DNA from: Hymenobacter sp. YIM 151858-1
GTDB lineage: Bacteria; Bacteroidota; Bacteroidia; Cytophagales; Hymenobacteraceae
Direction: 5' to 3'
DNA: 64,000 bases
NCBI RefSeq assembly: GCF_025979705.1
Contig: NZ_CP110136.1
Location: 2,914,001-2,978,000, forward strand
Within the stretch, counting starts at the first letter, position 1; the number at the start of each line of letters is the position of its first letter. A program made the position numbers and the translations under genes. Under the pieces are notes generated by a model. That model did no database searches. It was not told the origin of the DNA and was given only the letters and a program-made list of their open reading frames with translations. Below are positions 34,254-42,736 of this stretch, in pieces.

Positions 34254-34739
34254 TCAGTCCTCGACGGTGATATTTTTCTCCACGAAGTAGGCCTGGCCGG
34301 CAGCTTCAAAGTCGAGGCGGATGCGCCAGTAGCCGGGCTTCAGCTTGGCCGTGCTCAGGTGTTGGGCGCCGCCGGCATCGGCTTGCAGGGGCACGGCAAA
34401 GTCGAGCGTCTGGTCGGAGGGCCGGAAGAACTGCACTTTGCCGGTGGCCTGCTGGCCGGCCAGGTTGGCGGGCAGCTGCAGGGTCAGCTCGTCGGTGGCG
34501 GCGTCGTAGGCTACGTCCACGGCGCTGGGCAGGGCGTTGGTGCGCGCCACGGCCTCCATGCGCTGCTGGTGCTGCAGCTCCTGCTGGTAGTAGTCTTTGC
34601 TCACGAGGTCGACCTGGGTGCTCATGGCCTGCTTTACCATGTAGCCGATGAAGAGCGCAAACAGCACGAAGGTCGCGATGATGGCGTAGGGCCAGAGGCT
34701 GCGTTGTGGGGCGGGTTTATTCACGGTGAGGGTGCTCAT
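34254..34739 (-). CDS. ccoH: FixH/CcoH-type cbb3 oxidase accessory protein
   Basis: The 161-residue product starts MSTLTVNKPAPQRSLWPYAI; upstream ATGs exist but extend into a repeat. There is one membrane helix (about 18-42), then VDLVSKDYYQQELQHQQRM, the hallmark of FixH, and a beta-rich periplasmic domain (AGQAYFVEKNITVED). FixH works with CcoG/CcoI in maturation of the cbb3 oxidase. The gene is 290 bases from ccoG, the gap being filled by a repeat. Confidence 0.88.
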   Translation of the reverse strand: MSTLTVNKPAPQRSLWPYAIIATFVLFALFIGYMVKQAMSTQVDLVSKDYYQQELQHQQRMEAVARTNALPSAVDVAYDAATDELTLQLPANLAGQQATGKVQFFRPSDQTLDFAVPLQADAGGAQHLSTAKLKPGYWRIRLDFEAAGQAYFVEKNITVED

Positions 34740-34756
34740 GGGAAAGGGGTAATTTA

Positions 34757-35021
34757 CATCTGTCATCCTGAACATTCTGCGCATCAAGCAGAGACGAAGC
34801 GGAGTGAAGGACCTACTCACGCTTGGACGACCTAGGGAAAGCGCGCCGTGCCGATCCGTCTGAATGTTATGTCGAGCTTGCCGAGACCTCTCGCGTGCTG
34901 ACGCTGGATGGTGACATTACTATCCGGCGAGATGTCTCGGCAAGCTCGACATGACGTTCGGTGCCAGGGTCGTGCGGGCGTGAGAAGGTCCTTCGGCTGG
35001 CGCCTCAGGATGACAGATAAG
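34757..35021. repeat. Composite inverted repeat, copy 4, between ccoG and fixH
   Basis: Outer parts GTCATCCTGAAC...GAAGGACC and GAAGGTCCTTC...CTCAGGATGAC surround a hairpin with arms near 34868-34889 and 34929-34955 (TATGTCGAGCTTGCCGAGA). The element fills the gap between two genes of what is elsewhere a compact operon and could attenuate transcription of fixH and genes after it. Confidence 0.75.
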
Positions 35022-35029
35022 AACAACAC

Positions 35030-36445
35030 TTACTGCGCCGGGGCCAGAAACTTGGTTTTCTCTTCGGTTATCAGCTGGCCGCCGCTGTACACGCCGATGC
35101 GGATTTGGTTGCTTGTGCGGGTAAGCGCGGCGGTGGGCAGCTCGGCAAAAAACACGCCCTCTACCATGCCTTGCGCGGGCAGCTTCAGGCCGTTTTGGCC
35201 CACCAGCTTCACCGAGCCGTTGGCGGGCTCCAGCACGCGCACCTCAATGGGCATGGCGCGGTTGGTTTTGTTGATCACCGAGATGTTGTAGAGGTTGGTA
35301 ACGGTGCCACGCCCCGTCTTTTGGTACAGCTGGCCGGGGGTGCGCAGCACGGTGGCATCTACGTTGGAGCGCGTTATCAGCAGGCCCGCCATTACGGCTA
35401 CCAGCAGCACCAGCACGGCGGTGTAGGCCTTGATGCGGCCTGTAACCTTGAACTTGGTACCGGCCTCGATGTGCGCTTCCGAATCGTAGCGGATGAGGCC
35501 GTGCGGCTTGTTGATGAGGTCCATGATGGAGTTGCACACATCGATGCACGCCGTGCAGTTGATGCACTCCATTTGCTGAGCACCGTTGCGGATATCGATG
35601 CCCGTGGGGCACACCTGCACGCACTGTTTGCAGTCGATGCAGTCGCCGGCTTTGCGCTCCTGGTTTTTGCGGAGCTTCTCGCGCGGCTCGCCGCGGCCGT
35701 AGTCGTAGGCCACGGTAATGGTGTTCTTGTCCTGCATCACGCCCTGCAGGCGGCCGTAGGGGCAGGCAATGGTGCACACCTGCTCGCGAAAGCGGGCAAA
35801 CACCGCGTAGAAAACACCCGTGAACAGCACCATCGAGCTGAGGCCCCCTAGGTGGTTCAGGGGCGAGTCGGTCACGATTTTCACGAGGGCCTCCGAGCCG
35901 ATGATGTAGGCCAGGAAGGTGTTGGCAATCAGAAACGAGATGAGCACAAACACGCTGTGCTTGCCCGTGCGGCGCCAGATTTTGTTCCACGTCCAGTCGG
36001 CTTTGTCGAGGGCCTTCTGCTGGGGCGCGTCGCCCTCGAAGAAGTACTCCACCCGCCGGAACACCATCTCCATGAAGATGGTCTGGGGGCACACCCAGCC
36101 GCAGAAAATACGGCCGTACACCACCGTAAACAGGATGATGAACAGGATAAAGGCCATGAAGCCCAGCAGCAGGATAAAGAAATCCTGCGGCCAGAAGATC
36201 TGGCCCATGATGATAAACTTGCGCTCAACCACGTTGAGCATCAGCACCGGCAAGTCGTTGATGCGCAGCCAGGGGCCGGCAAACAGCAGCGCGAGCAGGC
36301 CGTAGCTTACCCATTTGCGGGCGTTGTAGAGCTTGCCGCTGGGTTTTTTCGGGAAAAGCCACACGCGCTTGCCCTCGGCGTCGATCGTCGAGATAGTATC
36401 GCGAAACGACTCGGCAGCGGCGGGTTTGGTGGCGACGGGATTCAT
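35030..36445 (-). CDS. ccoG: Cytochrome c oxidase accessory protein CcoG
   Basis: The 471-residue membrane protein starts MNPVATKPAAAESF. It has about five membrane helices, a redox CxxxCP pair (FCGWVCPQT) and two 4Fe-4S cluster sets (CIDCKQCVQVCPTGIDIR and CINCTACIDVCNSIM), then an FixG C-terminal Ig-like domain. CcoG reduces copper for insertion into the CcoN active site. It lies in the cbb3 cluster, 271 bases after ccoP; that gap holds two CCTAGG motifs, an inverted TTATCCGA / TCGGATAA and a fragment of the GAGACATGAC repeat. Confidence 0.94.
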   Translation of the reverse strand: MNPVATKPAAAESFRDTISTIDAEGKRVWLFPKKPSGKLYNARKWVSYGLLALLFAGPWLRINDLPVLMLNVVERKFIIMGQIFWPQDFFILLLGFMAFILFIILFTVVYGRIFCGWVCPQTIFMEMVFRRVEYFFEGDAPQQKALDKADWTWNKIWRRTGKHSVFVLISFLIANTFLAYIIGSEALVKIVTDSPLNHLGGLSSMVLFTGVFYAVFARFREQVCTIACPYGRLQGVMQDKNTITVAYDYGRGEPREKLRKNQERKAGDCIDCKQCVQVCPTGIDIRNGAQQMECINCTACIDVCNSIMDLINKPHGLIRYDSEAHIEAGTKFKVTGRIKAYTAVLVLLVAVMAGLLITRSNVDATVLRTPGQLYQKTGRGTVTNLYNISVINKTNRAMPIEVRVLEPANGSVKLVGQNGLKLPAQGMVEGVFFAELPTAALTRTSNQIRIGVYSGGQLITEEKTKFLAPAQ

Positions 36446-36716
36446 CTTATATCGGAGGCCCCGCGGCGCAACAAGCACCTAGGGCGTTATCAGCTACACA
36501 TTCCGTCGGCCTGCGGCAGGCCAGGCGTGGCCGGGCACCTTGCCCTGGCCGTTGCACTCCCCCAAAATGCCCGCCGCCAACCTAGGGCTGGCGGCTTATC
36601 CGAACGCAGGGCTGTGCTGTGAGCGGTTGTCGGATAAACAGCGGGGAGAAGGGTACCCGCTGCGGGCAGTTTACTCAGGTGTCATGTCGAGCTTGCCGAG
36701 ACATGACGGATTGTTT

Positions 36717-37631
36717 CTACAGCTTGGCTACCGGCTTGCCGCCGGCGGGGGCTTCTTTCTCGCCCTGCGGGGCCTTGGCGTTGGCCGGGTTGGTGCCCTG
36801 AATGCTCAGGATGTAAGAAGAAACCTGCAGCATTTGCTTGCTCGAGAGCTTGCCTTTCCAGGCCACCATGCCTTTGGTAGTGACGCCAAACTTCACGGTT
36901 TTGTACACCTTGTTTACCTCGCCGCCGTGCAGCCAGTACTCGTCGGTGAGGTTGGGGCCTACTTTGCCTTCGCCGGCCTGGCCGTGGCAGGCGGCGCAGT
37001 TTTGGGCGAACACGGCCTTACCGGCTTCAATGTCGGCGGCGGCCGTCAGGGCTTTGTAGTCGGTGGGCTTGTTGGGGTCGTCGTTGGCGCCCAGCTTGGC
37101 GGCCAGCATGGCGGCTTCGGCCATTTCGTGCTGGTACTCGGCGTCGCTCAGCTGGCCGGTTTCCGACACGTGGTAGTGGATGAAGTAGGCAATACCGAAC
37201 ACGATGGTGGCGTAGAAGCTGTACTTCCACCACGGCGGCAGGTCGTTGTCGTACTCCGTGATGCCGTCGTAGTCGTGGCCGGCCATCACGTCTTCTTTGT
37301 ACGTGCCCGTCAGGCCCACCGTATCACCCAGGAACAAGCCCAGGGCGCGGCCGTACCACGACTGCCGGATGGTTTCGATTTCGTACACCTTCTGGAGCAG
37401 CGGGCGCATTTGCCACAGCAGGGCAAACAGCATCAGCAGCACGAAGATGATCAGCCCGGTGAGGCCACCCATCAGCCAAAGCATGGTGCTTAGGCTGGCG
37501 CCGGTTTCGGCGGCGGGCTTGGCAGCGGCCTCGGTGGCAGCGGCGGCAGCTTCCTGCGCCACGGCGGCCGAGCCCGTGAACAGGCCGCTCAGCACGAGCA
37601 GCGTGCCTAGGTACCAGCGGCGCGTTAGCAT
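36717..37631 (-). CDS. ccoP: cbb3 oxidase subunit III, CcoP (single haem)
   Basis: The 304-residue protein starts MLTRRWYLGTLLV at 37631, overlapping the end of ccoQ by seven bases. A signal or first helix is followed by a second hydrophobic segment (TMLWLMGGLTGLIIFVLLML) and the CcoP_N segment ITEYDNDLPPWWKYSFY. One cytochrome c domain carries CAACH (212-216) with Met178-type ligands not assigned; proteobacterial CcoP has two haems, here only one CxxCH is present, as in other Bacteroidota. It passes electrons from soluble donors to CcoO/CcoN. Confidence 0.93.
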   Translation of the reverse strand: MLTRRWYLGTLLVLSGLFTGSAAVAQEAAAAATEAAAKPAAETGASLSTMLWLMGGLTGLIIFVLLMLFALLWQMRPLLQKVYEIETIRQSWYGRALGLFLGDTVGLTGTYKEDVMAGHDYDGITEYDNDLPPWWKYSFYATIVFGIAYFIHYHVSETGQLSDAEYQHEMAEAAMLAAKLGANDDPNKPTDYKALTAAADIEAGKAVFAQNCAACHGQAGEGKVGPNLTDEYWLHGGEVNKVYKTVKFGVTTKGMVAWKGKLSSKQMLQVSSYILSIQGTNPANAKAPQGEKEAPAGGKPVAKL

Positions 37632-37825
37632 AGCACACCTCCTTCCGGTTGGGCTTGCGCGGCGTCGTCGGCCTGCAGCGGGATGTGTTTCATGGCCTGG
37701 ATGTGCTCGCGGCTTACCACGCACACATACACCAGCAGGGCCAGGAAGAAGAGAAAGAAAATGACGAAGGAAATGAGCGGGTAGATTTCGATTCCGCTGA
37801 TTGCCTGGAGGACGTTCTTGTACAT
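37625..37825 (-). CDS. ccoQ: cbb3 oxidase subunit CcoQ/FixQ
   Basis: The 66-residue product starts MYKNVLQAISGIEIYPLISF and has one membrane helix rich in Phe and Leu (residues 15-37), then a short cytosolic tail. Size and position between ccoNO and ccoP identify CcoQ, which stabilises the oxidase. The stop overlaps the ccoP start, so the two are translationally coupled. Confidence 0.85.
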   Translation of the reverse strand: MYKNVLQAISGIEIYPLISFVIFFLFFLALLVYVCVVSREHIQAMKHIPLQADDAAQAQPEGGVLC

Positions 37826-37917
37826 AACGCTAGACCTAGAGAGGCTTTAGGGGCAGGGCGCCGGCAAGTGTTTCCAGCACGTGTTGCGAGGGGCGCCCCG
37901 CCCGGGGCCATTTGTTA

Positions 37918-40119
37918 TTATTCAGCGGCGGCTACAGCCGAGGCAGCAGCCTGGTCTTCTTTCACTTTGATGTCGGTACCGAGGCGTTGCAGGTAGGCAA
38001 TCAGCGCCACGATTTCCTTGTCCGATTTCACCTTGATGTCTTCCTTGGCCAGTTCAGCCACGATACCGGCCGCCTGCTTTTCGGCGTCCTGCACCGCTAC
38101 CTGCTCGTAGCCGGCGGGGTAAGGCGTGCCGAGCTTGCGCAGGGCGGCAATCTTATCGGCCGTGCTGGAGTAGTCGGTCTGGTTTTCGAACAGCCAGGGG
38201 TAGGGCGGCATAATCGAGCCCGGCGACATGCTGGTGGGGTCCATCATGTGGTTGTAGTGCCAGGAGTGCGGGTACTTGCCTCCGAGGCGGTGCAAATCGG
38301 GACCGGTGCGCTTGGAGCCCCACAGGAAGGGCCGGTCGTACACGAACTCGCCGGCTTTGCTGTACTCGCCGTAGCGCTCGGTTTCGGAGCGGAAGGGGCG
38401 CACCATCTGGGTGTGGCAGTTCACGCAGCCCTCTTTGATGTAGATGTCGCGGCCTTCGAGCTCCAGCGAGGTGTAAGGCTTCACAGAAGCAATGGTGGGC
38501 ACGTTTTTCTTGATGAGGAACGTGGGTACCATTTCCACCGCACCGCCGATCAGGATGGCTACCGTGGCCCAGATGCTGAGCTGCACGGGGCGGCGCTCAA
38601 TCCAGCGGTGCCAGTGGCCGCCTTCGTGGCTGTGCTCGTTATCGATTACGGCCGGAGCGTGGAACTTCTCGTCGGCCAGCAACGAGCCGGCTTTGGCGGT
38701 TTGGTAGAGGTTGTACACCATCAGGAACACGCCGCTCAGGTAGAGCACCCCGCCGATGCCGCGCAGGTAGTACATCGGTACAATCTGCATCACGGTTTCG
38801 AGGAAGTTGGCGTACTGCAACATGCCCTCGTCGTTGAACTGCTTCCACATCAGGCCCTGCGTGAAGCCGGCCCAGTACATCGGAATGGCGTAGAACAGGA
38901 TGCCCAGGGTGCCGAGCCAGAAGTGGGTGTTAACCAGCTTGCGCGAGTGGATGGGGGTTTGGTAGAGGCGCGGCCACAACCAGTAGAGCACGGCGAAGGT
39001 GAGGAAGCCGTTCCAGCCCAGGGCGCCAACGTGTACGTGGGCTACAATCCAGTCGGTAAAGTGGGCAATGGCGTTTACGTTCTTCAAGGAGAGCATCGGC
39101 CCTTCGAAGGTGGCCATGCCGTAGGCGGTAATGGCTACCACCATGAACTTCAGGATGGGCTCTTCGCGCACTTTATCCCAGGCACCGCGCAAGGTGAGCA
39201 GGCCGTTGATCATGCCACCCCACGAGGGGGCAATCAGCATTACCGAGAACACCACACCTAGGGATTGGGCCCAGTCGGGCAGGGAGGTGTAGAGCAAGTG
39301 GTGCGGCCCGGCCCAGATGTAGATGAAGATCAGCGACCAGAAGTGGATAATCGAGAGGCGGTACGAGTACACCGGGCGGTCGGCGGCCTTGGGCAGGAAG
39401 TAGTACATCAGGCCCAGGTAAGGTGTGGTCAGGAAGAAGGCCACCGCGTTGTGGCCGTACCACCACTGCACCAGCGCATCCTGCACCCCGGCGTAGAGCG
39501 AGTAGCTCTTCATGAACGACACCGGAATGGCCAGCGAGTTGACGATGTGCAGCACGGCCACCGTCAGGAACGTGGCGATGTAGAACCAGATGCCCACGTA
39601 CAGGTGCTTCTCCTTGCGGCGGGCAATGGTGCCGAACATGTTCCAGCCGAACACCACCCAGATCAGGGTAATGGCAATGTCGATGGGCCACTCCAGCTCG
39701 GCGTACTCCTTGGAGGAGGTGAAGCCCAGCGGCAGCGTAGCCACGGCCGATACGATGATGAGCTGCCAACCCCAGAAGTGGATTTTGCTCAGCAGATCGG
39801 AGAACATGCGCGTTTTACACAGGCGCTGCAGCGAATAGTACACCCCCATGAAAATGCCGTTGCCTACGAAGGCAAAAATCACGGCATTGGTGTGCAAGGG
39901 ACGGATACGGCCGAACGTGGTGTAGGGCGTACCCATGTTGAGCTCGGGGCGGGCCAGCTGAAAAGCGGCAATTACCCCGATCAGCATGCCGGCAATGCCC
40001 CAGAAGACGGTAGCAATGCCGAAATTGCGGACGATTTTGTTGTCGTAAAACGATGCGAGAACGGCCTTCGAAGGTTTAACTAACTCCTGGGGCGGTTTCG
40101 CTTGGACCAGCACAGCCAT
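37918..40119 (-). CDS. ccoN: cbb3 oxidase, fused subunits I and II (CcoN-CcoO)
   Basis: The 733-residue protein joins CcoN (about 1-480: twelve helices, HTNAVIFAFVGN and WWYGHNAVAFFLTTP with copper/haem His ligands, VAHVHVGALGWNGF) and CcoO (about 510-733: one helix, then CVNCHTQMVRPF at 565-569 and SPGSIMPPYPWLF). The fusion is usual in Bacteroidota. The complex is a high-affinity terminal oxidase that reduces oxygen and pumps protons under low oxygen. It is the first gene of the minus-strand cluster, driven by the Crp/Fnr-type promoter region at 40148-40213. Confidence 0.96.
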   Translation of the reverse strand: MAVLVQAKPPQELVKPSKAVLASFYDNKIVRNFGIATVFWGIAGMLIGVIAAFQLARPELNMGTPYTTFGRIRPLHTNAVIFAFVGNGIFMGVYYSLQRLCKTRMFSDLLSKIHFWGWQLIIVSAVATLPLGFTSSKEYAELEWPIDIAITLIWVVFGWNMFGTIARRKEKHLYVGIWFYIATFLTVAVLHIVNSLAIPVSFMKSYSLYAGVQDALVQWWYGHNAVAFFLTTPYLGLMYYFLPKAADRPVYSYRLSIIHFWSLIFIYIWAGPHHLLYTSLPDWAQSLGVVFSVMLIAPSWGGMINGLLTLRGAWDKVREEPILKFMVVAITAYGMATFEGPMLSLKNVNAIAHFTDWIVAHVHVGALGWNGFLTFAVLYWLWPRLYQTPIHSRKLVNTHFWLGTLGILFYAIPMYWAGFTQGLMWKQFNDEGMLQYANFLETVMQIVPMYYLRGIGGVLYLSGVFLMVYNLYQTAKAGSLLADEKFHAPAVIDNEHSHEGGHWHRWIERRPVQLSIWATVAILIGGAVEMVPTFLIKKNVPTIASVKPYTSLELEGRDIYIKEGCVNCHTQMVRPFRSETERYGEYSKAGEFVYDRPFLWGSKRTGPDLHRLGGKYPHSWHYNHMMDPTSMSPGSIMPPYPWLFENQTDYSSTADKIAALRKLGTPYPAGYEQVAVQDAEKQAAGIVAELAKEDIKVKSDKEIVALIAYLQRLGTDIKVKEDQAAASAVAAAE

Positions 40120-40147
40120 AGCGCGAAACGGGTTGTTTTGAGTGTTA

Positions 40148-40213
40148 CAAAACTCCCCAAACCCCGACCGCCAAAAGATGACGAAAGTCAGATACTGCGG
40201 GTGATTGATGTCA
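40148..40213 (-). promoter_or_regulatory. Twin Crp/Fnr-type operators and -7 element of ccoNO
   Basis: On the minus strand a distal repeat TGACATCAATCA (40202-40213) and a proximal repeat TGACTTTCGTCA (40179-40190) have centres 23 bp apart. GAGTTTTG (40148-40155), a -7 element with one mismatch, begins 29.5 bp from the proximal centre. That places the proximal site near -41, the class II position of Crp/Fnr activators. The same parts with the same spacings precede ccoI. TGA-N6-TCA is the general Crp/Fnr core. Confidence 0.7.
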
Positions 40214-40267
40214 GTTCGGGTGCTGCGGGTTCAGCACACTGCCCCCGCTGCCGCGCCGCCACCTGCA

Positions 40268-40313
40268 CCAACGCGCTGCCCCGGCCGCTTTAGCGGCCGG
40301 GGCAGCGCGTTGG
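40268..40313. terminator. Perfect 22-bp hairpin
   Basis: Arms 40268-40289 and 40292-40313 are fully complementary (CCAACGCGCTGCCCCGG...) with a two-base loop. It lies 28 bases past the minus-strand stop of the DUF4126 gene and upstream of the ccoNO promoter region, so it probably insulates ccoNO from read-through. Confidence 0.7.
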
Positions 40314-40341
40314 CTTTACTTGCCAATACAACTCTAGGTGC

Positions 40342-40839
40342 TTACCGACCGGGCGTGTGGCCCTTGAGCAAAGCCGAGCCGCTGGCCAGCATCAGGGCGT
40401 CTTCTACCACGCCCGGCCAGGGCTCCTTCAGGGCGGTGTTTTGCGAAGCGGCTTTGCGCAGGTACAGCGCGCCGTAGGTGCTGGCCACGGCGGCGGCGGC
40501 ACCCAGCAGGGCGCCTTGCCACACGCTGCTGCGGTTGGCTTTGGCCAACACGCTGCCCACCAGCGCCCCCGATGCAATGCGGCCACCCAAAATGGGCGGG
40601 GCGGTGCGGTCGGGCATGCCGGGCAGCTTGTCGCCGATGATTTCGCCTGCGGCCATTACTTTCAGCAAGTTGGCCGCGGTGCCCGACTGAAACCAGCCGA
40701 GCCGCGAGGCCGCGAGCCGGCCCGAGGGGTGCTTGTGCAGTACGTGGCTAAGCATGGCCGGCGCCGACATGCTGCGCAGCCCGGCCACCGCGCCCAGGCC
40801 CAGGGTTTGCCACAATCCGGCAGAACGTTTATTGCTCAT
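40342..40839 (-). CDS. DUF4126-family membrane protein
   Basis: The 165-residue protein starts MSNKRSAGLWQTLGLGAVAG. It has the DUF4126 pattern: GAVAGLRSMSAPAML at the start, GEIIGDKLPGMPDRTAPPILGGRIASGAL in the middle, and a final segment VVEDALMLASG. About four membrane segments are predicted. The role is unknown. Its upstream side is the AT-rich 40846-41370 gap. Confidence 0.85.
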   Translation of the reverse strand: MSNKRSAGLWQTLGLGAVAGLRSMSAPAMLSHVLHKHPSGRLAASRLGWFQSGTAANLLKVMAAGEIIGDKLPGMPDRTAPPILGGRIASGALVGSVLAKANRSSVWQGALLGAAAAVASTYGALYLRKAASQNTALKEPWPGVVEDALMLASGSALLKGHTPGR

Positions 40840-40979
40840 AATTAAGTCAGGGGGTTAGTGCACTGGCTTAAACGTACCCCGAGGGGTTACGGGCGAACCG
40901 AACGCCAGCGGTTGCCCGCATCAGCTGGGCGCCAGGTATAGTATGCGGCACTGGCTTGGCAACTCAATTCGGCCGTTTT

Positions 40980-41290
40980 CAGTACAATCTGAAATTTTTA
41001 TAATCGATAATATTATAAATTATATTATGCTTTAATTTGTTTAATTATTTGATAAATAAGTTAAACAAATAATTACTTTTTAGCCTAGAATACATCATCC
41101 GTAATACTAATACTATTATGCGTGGTTAAACCACTATTTTATTATATATAACAAACAAAATAACGAGTCTACTGATAAATATTCGTCGCGCATGCGGGTT
41201 GGTTTATCGTGCAATTAATATGGTTCAACGAGCTCCAACAGGCATTAACACCTTTGTTAAGTACAATAATTTTATTTAAATAATTAAAGA
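40980..41290. other. AT-rich intergenic island
   Basis: Within the 40840-41370 gap about 300 bases are strongly AT-rich (for example TATAATCGATAATATTATAA) against a very GC-rich surrounding. No open frame, inverted-repeat end or tRNA is visible. It lies upstream of the CarbopepD_reg gene and could hold a regulatory region bound by a histone-like protein, or be the remnant of an insertion. DnaA boxes were not found by eye. Confidence 0.5.
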
Positions 41291-41370
41291 AGCCGCAACC
41301 TATTTCAGCATGCGCCGCTACATCCGTGCCGCCCAGTTGCGAACCTATTGCCCGCCTTCCACCAACCAGT

Positions 41371-42051
41371 ATGAAATTAAGCTCTTACCCATTTCACCCG
41401 GAAACCGGGGAATTGTTACCAGCTTACCGCGATGCGTATTTGCGCGGCGATTTATCGTCGAAGAATACCGAAGCCGTTGATGCATACATGCGCCAGCACA
41501 GCCAGCACGCCGACGATACGCTCCGCCGCTACTACGAAATGAAACAGGCTGGCGATGCGGTTCGCCCCGTGGGCTGGGTGCAGCGCCAGTTCGACCTGAT
41601 CCGTACCGAGCCCGAGCGCTTCCGCCGCCGGGCGGCCACCCTGGTAACGGCCGGCGCCTTGCTGGGCGGTGCCGTGTTTGCGGGCACCAACCTGCCCACG
41701 CCCGCCAGCGAAGCTCCTGCCCTGGCTAACCCCGCCGAGGCTACGGTGGCCGAAGCCGCCAGCCTACGCCTGGTTACGGTGCGCGGCCGCATCCTCGACG
41801 AAAACGGCCACCCGCTGGTGGGCGCCACGGTGCTTCGGAAAGGTACCCGCATGGGCGTGAGCACCGATGCGCAGGGCCACTACGCGCTGCGCGTGCCGGC
41901 CGGGCAGGCCGCTACCCTGCAGTATGCCTACGGCGGCTACGCCGAGGAGGAGCTGCAGGTGAAAGCCGGCGCGGTGGAAAACGTAACGCTGCTGCCGCGC
42001 ACCGAGCAGGCCGAAGCGCCCGCCAAAAAGCGCCGCTGGCTGCTTTTCTAG
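41371..42051 (+). CDS. Single-pass membrane protein with CarbopepD_reg-like domain
   Basis: The 226-residue product starts MKLSSYPFHPETGELLPAY. A cytosolic N-terminal region of about 85 residues resembles anti-sigma or DUF-type helical parts (DAYMRQHSQHADDTLRRYYEM). One membrane helix (AATLVTAGALLGGAVFAG) follows, then a CarboxypepD_reg-like beta sandwich (VRGRILDENGHPLVGATV, GVSTDAQGHYALRVPAG). Such an arrangement suggests an envelope sensor or anti-sigma-like protein, but no partner sigma gene is adjacent. Confidence 0.7.
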   Translation: MKLSSYPFHPETGELLPAYRDAYLRGDLSSKNTEAVDAYMRQHSQHADDTLRRYYEMKQAGDAVRPVGWVQRQFDLIRTEPERFRRRAATLVTAGALLGGAVFAGTNLPTPASEAPALANPAEATVAEAASLRLVTVRGRILDENGHPLVGATVLRKGTRMGVSTDAQGHYALRVPAGQAATLQYAYGGYAEEELQVKAGAVENVTLLPRTEQAEAPAKKRRWLLF

Positions 42052-42151
42052 CGTAGCGGCCACTTACCCCGTCCGGATATAGAGGCTACTCACTGGGCAA
42101 TAGCAAGCAACGCTATTTATCCGGCTATTCTGTATTGGCCCCGATTCGCGG

Positions 42152-42178
42152 GTCCCTCCGCGGCAAGCGCGGAGGGAC
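42152..42178 (+). terminator. 11-bp hairpin terminator
   Basis: GTCCCTCCGCG and CGCGGAGGGAC arms with a five-base loop, then TTTG, lie 100 bases after the CarbopepD_reg gene. Confidence 0.6.
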
Positions 42179-42259
42179 TTTGCCCTTCCCGCTTCGTGTG
42201 GGGTGTGCCTGCCGAGGCTGCTTTTCTTTCCGTTTACCTTCTTTCCCCAGATCAGCTAA

Positions 42260-42691
42260 ATGAGATTTCCCTTTCTGCACAAAACCGTTGTGAAGAAAAT
42301 TACGGGAGACGCATTGGGCATTGATCGGTACAAAGCCGACGCCGTCATCAACGCGTTGCTGCTCGATTTGCCCGAGCTAGTGGCCGCGGCTGTGGTGCAG
42401 GTACCCGCCAACAAAACCCTGGCCGCCTACACCAGCACCAGCCAGTTCGACCCCTACAAAATCAGCGGGCGCAACGCCGAGCTGGTGCGCCAGATGCAGC
42501 GCATGCTGGCCGCGCCGTGGCTGGCGGGCCAGCAGCTGGCCGACGTGCTGGTGGTGCTCGACGAGCAGCTGCACTGCCTGCGCCTGGCCGCCGATGGCCA
42601 GTGGCTGTGCTACGCGGCCGTGCGCTCGGCCGATACCAACATGGCCGTGCTGCGCGAGGTGCTGCGCCGCGCCGCCGCACCCCTTTCCTAA
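42260..42691 (+). CDS. Roadblock/LC7-like protein 1
   Basis: The 143-residue product starts MRFPFLHKTVVKKITGDALG. It shares with the next gene the order LPELVAAAVVQVPANKTLAAYTS, a helix with LVRQMQRML and a final strand pair LADVLVVLDEQLHCLRLAADGQWLCYAAVRSADTN. The alternation and the final VRSADTNMA resemble Roadblock/LC7 (MglB-type) domains, which regulate small GTPases. No MglA-type gene is in the window. The family assignment is moderate; paralogy with the next gene is clear. Confidence 0.6.
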   Translation: MRFPFLHKTVVKKITGDALGIDRYKADAVINALLLDLPELVAAAVVQVPANKTLAAYTSTSQFDPYKISGRNAELVRQMQRMLAAPWLAGQQLADVLVVLDEQLHCLRLAADGQWLCYAAVRSADTNMAVLREVLRRAAAPLS

Positions 42692-42736
42692 CCTGTTGCT
42701 TACTCCTTTTTCAACTTCTTTCTCTTCCCTTCTCTC

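Noticed and set aside
36446-36716. Extra gene between ccoP and ccoG
   Set aside because: Only short frames without family features; the gap holds repeat fragments and two CCTAGG motifs.
40980-41290. AT-rich island as replication origin
   Set aside because: No cluster of DnaA boxes and no dnaA or dnaN nearby; left only as an unexplained AT-rich region.
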